Below are positions 1-5,209 of a stretch of 7,616 bases of DNA, piece by piece. The first letter of the stretch is position 1; each line of letters begins with the position of its first letter. This DNA is from DATDRQ01 sp035291645 (lineage in GTDB: Bacteria; Chloroflexota; Anaerolineae; Anaerolineales; UBA4823): assembly GCA_035291645.1 (NCBI GenBank), contig DATDRQ010000306.1, positions 1 to 7,616 on the forward strand, given 5' to 3'. The notes below the pieces were generated by a model that saw only the letters and a list, made by a program, of their open reading frames with translations, was not told the origin of the DNA and did no database searches. Both the position numbers and the translations under genes were made by a program.

Positions 1-1
1 C

Positions 2-172
2 CGGGCGCAGTCGCTGTCCCTGGCCGTGCTCGTGCTGGGACTACACTTCCTGCTGACCAGGAAGCCAAGGTGGCTGCTGCCGCTTTCATTTGTCTTTGTC
101 TGGACGTACGATGGTTTCCCGTTGATCTTAGCGGTCAGCGGCGTCTACGTCCTGGCTGTGCTGCTGGTCTAA
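2..172 (+). pseudogene. Upstream fragment of polytopic membrane protein, ended by in-frame TAA
   Basis: This open frame enters from the left edge in frame 2 and gives 56 residues before a TAA at 170-172. It is strongly hydrophobic, with likely membrane segments near SLSLAVLVLGLHFLLT, WLLPLSFVFVWTY and PLILAVSGVYVLAVLLV. The same frame continues after the stop as RRLDLRPLVYTGAGVALGLL and runs on into the 215-1102 coding region with the same composition and alternation of helices and loops, so both parts look like one original gene. CAA, GAA or AAA to TAA would each be a single base change. I infer a nonsense mutation or a sequencing/assembly error. The N-terminus of the gene lies outside the window. 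Exact function is not recognised; multi-helix architecture with a C-terminal soluble domain resembles GT39/PMT-like membrane glycosyltransferases, which is a guess. Confidence 0.6.
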
Positions 173-214
173 CGCCGGCTGGATCTCAGACCGCTGGTCT
201 ATACCGGCGCAGGG

Positions 215-1102
215 GTGGCGCTGGGTTTGCTGGTCAACCCGGATTTTCCACAAGATGTGATCTTTGCGGCCCGACACATCCTGCCCAAGGTCGGGGACGC
301 GACCGCGGTAGACGTGGGTAACGAGTGGTACCCCTATCGCACTGCCACACTGCTGCGTAACTCTCCGCTGGCGCTGGCGGCCTTCTTGAGCGGGGCGCTG
401 GCGCTGGGTTTGCAGGAGAAGCGCATGGACACCCGCACGGCGACCGCCTTTCTCCTGGCGGTCCTGTTCGGATGGATGTTCTTTCAATCCCGGCGCTTCG
501 TGGAGTACTTCCCGGCGTTTGCCCTGATCTTCTCGGCCCTGGCGTGGGCGCCGATTCTGGAGAGGTCCCGGCAAGCGATGAATGATTTGCGCGCCGTCGG
601 AAATCTGTCCTGGCGAGCCTGGTTCAGGCGCCCGGTTGCCGGGGCCTGGCTGCCGCTGGTCTGCCTGCTCCTGCTGCTCGTCCCAGGTATGTGGTCTTCT
701 ATCGCCGGAGCGCAGAGCAGCATGCAGGATGCCCAGCCCTCCACGCGTTATGCCGCCGCGGCAGCCTGGCTGGTCCAAAACACCCCGGCCAGATCGCGCC
801 TGTTCCAGACCGACTGGGACGACTTTCCGCGCCTATTCTTCTACAACACTCACAATACCTACCTGGTTGGGCTGGACCCGACCTACTTGCAGCTATCCGA
901 CGCCGATCTTTACGAACGCTGGGTGGAGATCACAGGCGGCGAGGTAGAAAATCCGTCGGGAGAGATCGGCGGGCGCTTCGCGGCGCAGTACGTCTTTTCA
1001 GACTTGAATCATCAAGACTTTCTCGATCAGGCGGCGATCGATCCGGGACTTCGGGAAGTCTACCGGGACAAAGAGGCCGTCATCCTGGAGGTGCTGCCAT
1101 AG
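215..1102 (+). CDS. Polytopic membrane protein with soluble C-terminal domain (downstream part of interrupted gene)
   Basis: 295 residues from a GTG at 215, the first usable start after the in-frame stop at 170-172; the frame itself reopens at 173 and the missing residues 173-214 still look like protein, so the start is probably not native. Likely membrane helices are at about residues 51-66, 76-91, 99-114 and 142-163. From about residue 170 to the end the chain is soluble, with a notable aromatic stretch around 198-225 (TDWDDFPRLFFYNTHN, then YLVGLDPTYL). This plan, helices followed by an outside-facing domain, is typical of large bacterial membrane glycosyltransferase-like proteins, but no catalytic motif can be seen in the part present, so I leave it as a membrane protein. 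It ends 20 bases before the next plus-strand gene, suggesting co-transcription. With the 2-172 fragment the gene would give at least 365 residues. Confidence 0.65.
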   Translation: MALGLLVNPDFPQDVIFAARHILPKVGDATAVDVGNEWYPYRTATLLRNSPLALAAFLSGALALGLQEKRMDTRTATAFLLAVLFGWMFFQSRRFVEYFPAFALIFSALAWAPILERSRQAMNDLRAVGNLSWRAWFRRPVAGAWLPLVCLLLLLVPGMWSSIAGAQSSMQDAQPSTRYAAAAAWLVQNTPARSRLFQTDWDDFPRLFFYNTHNTYLVGLDPTYLQLSDADLYERWVEITGGEVENPSGEIGGRFAAQYVFSDLNHQDFLDQAAIDPGLREVYRDKEAVILEVLP

Positions 1103-1122
1103 AACGGAGCAGGAGAAAATCC

Positions 1123-1581
1123 ATGCGTTATGAAGTGCGCCAAATCTCGCTGCGCTCGCTTGTAGTTTCCGGAGCTATCGTCGGGCTGGTCTTCTCCTGC
1201 CTGCCGGCGCTGTGCCTGGGGGTCGTGGCTCTGCGTCTGATCGCCCGCGCCGCCGACCTGCTGATCTCGATGCGCAGTTTTATGGTCCAGATCCCCGATC
1301 TGGAAGCTTTTGGACTCTCGGTCGATCTGCCGGATATACCGGTCGATCTGGTCTCCCGGCTGGGATTAGAAGGCCTGGAAGGGACAGTGCTGGCGCTGGC
1401 GGCTAGCGGAGGGCTGTTCCTGGCGCTGCTGTTGCTCGGCGGGCTGCTGCTGGGCGCTCTGGTTGTTGCGCTGTTCGCCCTGCTGTGGGGCGCAGTCTTC
1501 AACCTGATCGCCCCGCGCCTGGGCGGGCTGGAAGTCGAGCTTCAGCCCGGCCTGGACAACGAACAGGGTCCGGACGGTTAA
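1123..1581 (+). CDS. DUF3566-like two-helix membrane protein
   Basis: 152 residues. The start ATG at 1123 is preceded by AGGAG at 1111-1115, seven bases away, and lies 20 bases after the previous stop. The N-terminus (MRYEVRQISLRSLVV) is short and cytoplasmic-looking, followed by a membrane segment at about 13-35, an intervening soluble stretch of about 50 residues rich in Leu, Asp and Pro, a long hydrophobic segment at 88-122, and the tail motif FNLIAPRLGGLEVEL at 126-140. That second helix followed by a 'YNL-A---GG-EV-L' type tail is what I know from DUF3566 membrane proteins, so I assign that resemblance with moderate confidence. Function of the family is not established. The final dozen residues are charged and probably disordered. 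Confidence 0.7.
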   Translation: MRYEVRQISLRSLVVSGAIVGLVFSCLPALCLGVVALRLIARAADLLISMRSFMVQIPDLEAFGLSVDLPDIPVDLVSRLGLEGLEGTVLALAASGGLFLALLLLGGLLLGALVVALFALLWGAVFNLIAPRLGGLEVELQPGLDNEQGPDG

Positions 1582-1586
1582 ATACC

Positions 1587-1617
1587 CACCCCTCCTCCAA
1601 ATCGAAGAGAAGGGGTG
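1587..1617. terminator. Hairpin between convergent genes, possible bidirectional terminator
   Basis: CACCCCT at 1587-1593 is the exact reverse complement of AGGGGTG at 1611-1617. Inside, 1595-1597 can pair with 1607-1609 after one mismatch, leaving a nine-base loop. It lies directly after the stop at 1581 and before the end (1663) of the convergent minus-strand operon. There is no clear T run on either side, so intrinsic termination is only a suggestion. Confidence 0.3.
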
Positions 1618-1662
1618 TAAGCGCTTGGGACAGCGAAGGAAGGGTTTCGGCTGCGCCGGGGA

Positions 1663-2169
1663 TCAGATGAAGATCACCTGGCTGTTTTCTGTCATATCCA
1701 TGAAATCGCCCGCGGTGACGATGTCGATCACGCCGTCGACGAAATCCTCTTTCTTCAGACCCATCATATCGACTGTCATCTTGCAGGCGTACAGCTTGGC
1801 GCCGGCATCCACCAGCATCTGCAGGTATTCGCGCACCGGCGGCACTTCCAGTTTCTCCATCTTACCCTTCATCAGCTTGGTAGCGAAGGCGGTCATGCCG
1901 GGCAGGACCCCCATGATGTTGGGTATGCCCAGGTTGCCGGTATCCACGCCCATCATGCTCATCTTCATGCTGGTGTTGGCGACCGGAGCCAGCTCCAGGT
2001 GGTCCACCCGGTCCTTGGTGATCATATCCAATCCCCAGAATGTGAAGAAGATGGTCACGTCGATGCCGTTGCCGATGGCGGCCCAGCCCATCACCAGGGC
2101 GGGGTAGGCCATATCCAGATTGCCCTTCGAGCAGATAAAAGCGACCTTGCGTTCACCGTTGGTATCCAT
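1663..2169 (-). CDS. DsrE2-like (DsrE/DsrF/DrsH superfamily) sulfur-relay protein
   Basis: 168 residues, last gene of the operon. Start ATG at 2167-2169 has AGGAG at 2179-2183. The N-terminus (KVAFICSKGNLDMAYPALVM) and the following hydrophobic stretch with GNGIDVTIFFTFWGLDM match the DsrE2 type (the 'peroxiredoxin-like' DsrE_2 family), as does YACKMTVDMMG near the C-terminus. There are just two cysteines, Cys13 in the SKG motif and Cys129 in the ACKMTVDMM motif; the latter is in the position of the persulfide-carrying cysteine of the superfamily. Known members pass sulfane sulfur between rhodanese, TusA and DsrC/TusE-type carriers, in the cytoplasm or at the membrane. Here it sits 47 bases after the TusE-like gene, in an operon with an SQR-type enzyme, so I infer that it accepts or donates persulfide there. 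No rhodanese or TusA is in the window. Methionine content is high (about 10%). Confidence 0.88.
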   Translation of the reverse strand: MDTNGERKVAFICSKGNLDMAYPALVMGWAAIGNGIDVTIFFTFWGLDMITKDRVDHLELAPVANTSMKMSMMGVDTGNLGIPNIMGVLPGMTAFATKLMKGKMEKLEVPPVREYLQMLVDAGAKLYACKMTVDMMGLKKEDFVDGVIDIVTAGDFMDMTENSQVIFI

Positions 2170-2216
2170 GGTGTTATTCTCCTGAGTGATCCATGTAGTT
2201 TAATAGATTGGGCTGG

Positions 2217-2534
2217 CTAAACGCAGCCCTCGGGTTTACCCAGGCCGGAGATGCGGGCGACTTTCTTAGCCGGCCCCTTGGGGAACAGGGCGAACAGCTC
2301 CTTGGTGGAAACGCCCGACCCGTTGGTGATGGCGCGCAGCGTGGGCGCCAAACCGGTCTTGCTGGCGCTCTGCCGGCAGAAATCGATCACAACCCAGTGC
2401 TGAGGCGTCAGCTCGGGAATACCCTCTTCCTGGGCGATCTCTCCGGCGATGTCCTGGTCCCACTCGCCTGGATTGGTCATGAAGCCTTCATCGTTGATCT
2501 GTACAGTCTTGCCTGAAATTTCTCGGGTTGCCAT
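2217..2534 (-). CDS. TusE/DsrC-family sulfur carrier lacking the second DsrC cysteine
   Basis: 105 residues. Start ATG at 2532-2534 with AGGAG at 2542-2546. The pattern is that of the family: N-terminal strand (REISGKTVQINDEGFMTNPGEWD), LTPQHWVVIDFCRQ in the helical core, LFPKGPAKKVA and the C-terminal arm GLGKPEGCV. Cys104 is the conserved penultimate cysteine. True DsrC has a second cysteine 11 residues earlier in an 'AC-(R/K)' motif before the GLPKP arm; here that place is Ala93 (KKVARISGLG). Cys53 in the core is the only other cysteine. By that criterion this is TusE-like or a carrier-type DsrC homolog and not the DsrAB partner. It probably receives persulfide sulfur on Cys104 from the adjacent DsrE2-like protein. 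The final acceptor is not visible in the window. Confidence 0.88.
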   Translation of the reverse strand: MATREISGKTVQINDEGFMTNPGEWDQDIAGEIAQEEGIPELTPQHWVVIDFCRQSASKTGLAPTLRAITNGSGVSTKELFALFPKGPAKKVARISGLGKPEGCV

Positions 2535-2590
2535 TCTTGTTCTCCTGATATGTAAGGTACTTGTCTACATACTAAAACTGTCGCTCCGGT

Positions 2591-3304
2591 TTAACTCCCC
2601 GGGCTCAGCTGATTTATTTTGCTATGGCCGTTCGAGGCGGCCTGCTCGCCAACGACGTGCAGTACGCGCATGGTCAGCGCCAGGCCACGCCGCACCGCCG
2701 GTTCGCGCATCTGCCGCAGCAGGGCGGAATACGAGATGTCGACGGGTTTCTCGACCTCACGTTCGGCGACCAGCAACGTATTGCGAATGAAATTCATCAC
2801 CTCCGGCTGGGTCATGTCCTTGATGGTGTTTAAGATCAAGGCGACATTATCTCCCAGCCGGTTCACGTCCTCTTCGGAGAAGGAGGTGACCACGTTCTCG
2901 ACAATGCGGGCCCCGCCGCGGGCGAAGGTAAAGTAGCCCTTGTGCTCCATCTCTGCCAGGCTGTCGACGGCTTTGGTGAAAGCTTCGTCGGCGAGCGGTC
3001 CCATGGTGTCCGCCAGGTCCATCAGGCTTTCCAATTGGTCCAGCAGCTTCTCGAAGTTGCGCCCGTTGCGCATGAGTCTTTTGAAGAAGCGCAGCAGGTC
3101 GTTCATGTCGATGTATTCCTGGACTTCTTCAAGCTGTTCGACGGTCAGCCGGAAGGCTTCCTGCCCGATGGGGGTCAGGTCGCGGATCAGCTCGGCGCGG
3201 TCCTGGCGTTGCCGTTCGGCGATCTGCGCCTGGTTCGCCAGGTAAGCTAGCTGCTCCGCCAGCGCGTCGATCTTCTGGTTCATTTCTGCCAGCGTCGGGT
3301 CCAT
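2591..3304 (-). CDS. DUF1641 family protein
   Basis: 237 residues from ATG at 3302-3304. I prefer this start to the ATG at 3326-3328 because AAGGAG lies just upstream (about 3312-3317) and begins inside the TAA stop of the flavoprotein gene (3316-3318); the longer start would overlap that gene by 13 bases and has no obvious ribosome site. The N-terminal half is predicted coiled coil or helical (MDPTLAEMNQKIDALAEQLA and a Gln/Arg-rich run), the middle has charged helices, and the C-terminal part ending in RGLALTMRVLHVVGE is the recognisable DUF1641 tail. Members of this family are found next to sulfide:quinone oxidoreductases and formate dehydrogenases, but no function is established. No membrane segment and no cysteine are seen. 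By position between the flavoprotein and the relay proteins, it may help dock the flavoprotein or be a scaffold; that is inference. Confidence 0.85.
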   Translation of the reverse strand: MDPTLAEMNQKIDALAEQLAYLANQAQIAERQRQDRAELIRDLTPIGQEAFRLTVEQLEEVQEYIDMNDLLRFFKRLMRNGRNFEKLLDQLESLMDLADTMGPLADEAFTKAVDSLAEMEHKGYFTFARGGARIVENVVTSFSEEDVNRLGDNVALILNTIKDMTQPEVMNFIRNTLLVAEREVEKPVDISYSALLRQMREPAVRRGLALTMRVLHVVGEQAASNGHSKINQLSPGS

Positions 3305-3315
3305 GCGAATACTCC

Positions 3316-4566
3316 TTACGAGTGCCACTTGCCTGCCATGGTCATGCGTACGGGCAGGGGTAGTTCCTGGCCTTTCAGTAAAAGGTTCCAGTACATCCAG
3401 CGGAACATCATCTTGCCCCAGTGGTTCATCTCGGTTTCCTGGAGCAGGCTGAACGGGCCGACGCCCGGCAGTGGATAATGCCCGGGGAGCGGTTCGACCT
3501 CGTAGTTGAAGTCGATCAGCATACCCTTGCCAAAGCCGGACTCGATGAAGCAGTTGGCGTGCCCGTCGTAGGAGGGCAGCATCTCAATGCCGTCGATGTA
3601 GCGCACGAAGTTCTCCGAAAAGCATTCCACGGCGAAGTGCGCCACCGACCCGGCTTTGGAGGTGGGCAGGGAGGCGGCGTCTCCCAGGACGAAGATGTTG
3701 TCGTGCTGGGGCATGACGAAGGTGTGCTTATCGACCGGGATGAAGTTCAGTTCGTCCCCCAGCCCTGAGCGGGCGATGACCCCGTCGCCCATGTTGAGCG
3801 GGACGCTGACCAGCAGGTCGTACTCGATCTCCTGCTCGTCGAAGGAGACGATCTTCTTGGCATCCGGATCGACGCGCTCGATCAGGAACTCGGGCACGAC
3901 CTGAATGCCTTTCTGGACCAGGATATCACCCAGGTGGCGAGAGGCGATCGGCTTGGTGAAGGCGCCCGGCAGGGGAGTGGCGTAGGTGATGTCAACTTTC
4001 TCACGCAGGCCCTGCTCCTGGAAGAACCAGTCTGCCAGCATGAGGAATTCGAGCGGGGCGACCGGGCATTTGATTGGGTTATCCACGACGTTGACCACCA
4101 GGCGCCCGCCTTGCCAGTTGCGCAGGTGCCTGGCGAGGGACAGTGCGCCGTCGACGGTGTAGAACTCGTGGATCGACTTGCGCCATTCATGCTCCTGGAG
4201 GCCGGGCGTCTGGTCCGGGCAGACCTGGGCACCGGTGGCGATCACCAGGAAGTCGTAGTTCAGGATGCGCCCGTCCTTGCCATGCCCATCCTTCGCCAGT
4301 TTTACCCGGTTGTGCTCTGGTTCGATCACCTCGACCGGCGACATGATCAGCTCGACCTCAGCCGGGATGAAGTCACGGCGGGGTTTGATCACGTCATTCT
4401 TGGTGTACATGCCAAAGGGGATGAACAGGAAACCGGGCTGGTAGTAGTGAGTGGGGTGCTGGTCTACGATGGTGATACGCCAGCCGTCGCTGTCCAGTAG
4501 GCGGCTCATGCGGTTCGCCACCATCGTTCCGGCGGTTCCACCGCCTAAGATGAGAAGACTTTTCAT
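3316..4566 (-). CDS. Type III-like sulfide:quinone oxidoreductase (FAD-dependent)
   Basis: 416 residues, in the size range of SQR enzymes. It should oxidise sulfide to sulfane sulfur and pass electrons through FAD to quinone at the inner face of the membrane. The N-terminal dinucleotide fold has GGGTAGT (8-14); the second FAD contact is in VLGDAASLPTSKAGS (293-307, Asp296). Cysteines sit where the family needs them: Cys116 (ATGAQVCPD), Cys167 (NPIKCPVAPLEF) and Cys339 (GHANCFIESG); Cys315 is extra. The C-terminus has amphipathic, Trp/Met/Phe-rich helices (residues about 379-400) of the kind that lie on the membrane. The tail with GFGKGMLIDFNYEVEPLPG and a WGKMMFRWMYWN run looks like the type III group. 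Start ATG has GGAG at 4577-4580. It begins 18 bases after the regulator's stop and is the second gene of the operon. A related NAD(P)/FAD oxidoreductase acting on another sulfur substrate is the alternative. Confidence 0.9.
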   Translation of the reverse strand: MKSLLILGGGTAGTMVANRMSRLLDSDGWRITIVDQHPTHYYQPGFLFIPFGMYTKNDVIKPRRDFIPAEVELIMSPVEVIEPEHNRVKLAKDGHGKDGRILNYDFLVIATGAQVCPDQTPGLQEHEWRKSIHEFYTVDGALSLARHLRNWQGGRLVVNVVDNPIKCPVAPLEFLMLADWFFQEQGLREKVDITYATPLPGAFTKPIASRHLGDILVQKGIQVVPEFLIERVDPDAKKIVSFDEQEIEYDLLVSVPLNMGDGVIARSGLGDELNFIPVDKHTFVMPQHDNIFVLGDAASLPTSKAGSVAHFAVECFSENFVRYIDGIEMLPSYDGHANCFIESGFGKGMLIDFNYEVEPLPGHYPLPGVGPFSLLQETEMNHWGKMMFRWMYWNLLLKGQELPLPVRMTMAGKWHS

Positions 4567-4584
4567 GCGTCGAAATCTCCGCGA

Positions 4585-4932
4585 TCAGAATGCCTCGTCA
4601 GGGTAGAGGGTCTTCGCCAGTTCAGCCTGGTTACGCAACTTATCGGCCAGGATGGCGCGCAGGATATCTAGCGCCTCGATCAAGCGGTGATCGGCCAGGC
4701 GGTATTCGACGTTGGGTCCCAGCCGGCTGGCGATCACCATGCCACGCTCGCGCAGTACTTTAAGGTGGCGGGAGGTGGCTGGCTGGCTGATGTGCAGCGC
4801 GATAGCCAGCTCTCCCACGTTACGTGGCCCCTCCGAGAGAGCGTACAGGATCAGCAGGCGCTTGGGGTCGGCCAGTCCGGCGCAAAATTCGGCGTGCAGC
4901 TGGTTGACTTCGAGTTCAAGTTCTTGATTCAT
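4585..4932 (-). CDS. ArsR-family winged-helix transcriptional regulator
   Basis: 115 residues, first gene of the operon and divergent from nothing: it is read in the same direction as the genes it probably controls. Start ATG at 4930-4932 with GAGGAA at 4941-4946, eight bases away. The fold is clear: DPKRLLILYALSEGPRNVGEL, recognition region LHISQPATSRHLKVLRERG (47-64), and a wing with VIASRLGPNVEYRLAD (66-81), then a long C-terminal dimer helix. The usual metal-binding ELCVCD box is replaced by PRNVGELA, and the tail has no run of His/Asp for a second metal site. The sole cysteine is Cys17. Persulfide sensors of this family (SqrR, BigR type) use two cysteines, so this protein does not fit that mechanism. 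Autorepression with derepression by a sulfur signal is plausible by location alone. Confidence 0.9.
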   Translation of the reverse strand: MNQELELEVNQLHAEFCAGLADPKRLLILYALSEGPRNVGELAIALHISQPATSRHLKVLRERGMVIASRLGPNVEYRLADHRLIEALDILRAILADKLRNQAELAKTLYPDEAF

Positions 4933-4969
4933 CGGTTCTTTTCCTCAGGCTATCGATCTAAGAAAGCGG

Positions 4970-5007
4970 GTGTATACATACACAGGGTATATGCATATGC
5001 GTATATA
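4970..5007. promoter_or_regulatory. Candidate regulator operators: palindrome pair in the operon leader
   Basis: GTGTATACATACAC at 4970-4983 has six-base arms (GTGTAT and ATACAC) around a two-base spacer. ATATGCATAT at 4989-4998 is a perfect palindrome and is the core of a longer imperfect inverted repeat at 4988-5007 whose outer five bases on each side also match. Both lie between the TATAAT and the regulator's start codon, where a repressor could block transcription. AT-rich dyads like these are usual targets of ArsR-type proteins; binding is inferred. Confidence 0.4.
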
Positions 5008-5019
5008 TGTTTTGTGAAA

Positions 5020-5025
5020 ATTATA
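5020..5025 (-). promoter_or_regulatory. Probable -10 box of the arsR-sqr operon
   Basis: On the minus strand this reads TATAAT exactly. It lies about 90 bases upstream of the regulator's start and just upstream of the AT-rich palindromes. A good -35 at 16-18 bases is not visible (the region at 5042-5048 reads roughly TATAAA/CTATAA on the minus strand), so activity may need extra factors. The predicted transcription start would be near 5012-5014. Confidence 0.4.
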
Positions 5026-5109
5026 ACTATGCATCGGCAGGTTTATAGTGCTGAATGTCATTCAAATATGGGAAAAATGTCACCTGGATCAACCTCACCG
5101 GGACGCGAA

Positions 5110-5140
5110 ACCCCGAGACATTCAATACATGTCCCGGGGT
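5110..5140 (-). terminator. Probable terminator hairpin of the ALDH7 gene
   Basis: The arms 5110-5121 and 5129-5140 are 12 bases each around a seven-base loop. They have one mismatch as DNA on the plus strand (A opposite C at 5116/5134), which on minus-strand RNA becomes a G-U pair, so the stem is unbroken for transcripts of the minus strand. It lies about 70 bases after the dehydrogenase stop and before the operon promoter. The following T run is short (TTT), so efficiency is uncertain. On the plus strand there is no gene that would need it. Confidence 0.45.
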
Positions 5141-5153
5141 CATTCTGCTGTCG

Positions 5154-5167
5154 GGATTCAAGAATCC
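5154..5167. repeat. Palindrome GGATTCAAGAATCC
   Basis: Six-base arms with a two-base spacer, 42 bases after the dehydrogenase stop. As minus-strand RNA it could form a five-base-pair stem with a four-base loop and add to the terminator region; as DNA it could be a protein site. It is far upstream (about 130 bases) of the operon -10 box. Confidence 0.35.
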
Positions 5168-5209
5168 AGTTCGTCGCTCAGCGCTAACGGCTCAGGAGAT
5201 AGCCTGCCT

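Noticed and set aside
128..778. Minus-strand open frame of 216 residues in the first membrane gene
   Set aside because: Gln/Arg/Gly-rich low-complexity translation, antisense to a strongly hydrophobic frame; no ribosome site.
691..1122. Long 5' extension of the DUF3566-like frame
   Set aside because: It overlaps the upstream gene in another frame; the ATG at 1123 with AGGAG is the better start.
2217..2534. Full DsrC as partner of sulfite reductase DsrAB
   Set aside because: The second conserved cysteine is Ala93 and no dsrAB is in the window.
3934..4500. Plus-strand open frame of 188 residues opposite the SQR gene
   Set aside because: Antisense to a clear SQR gene; composition is that of a shadow frame and no known motif is seen.
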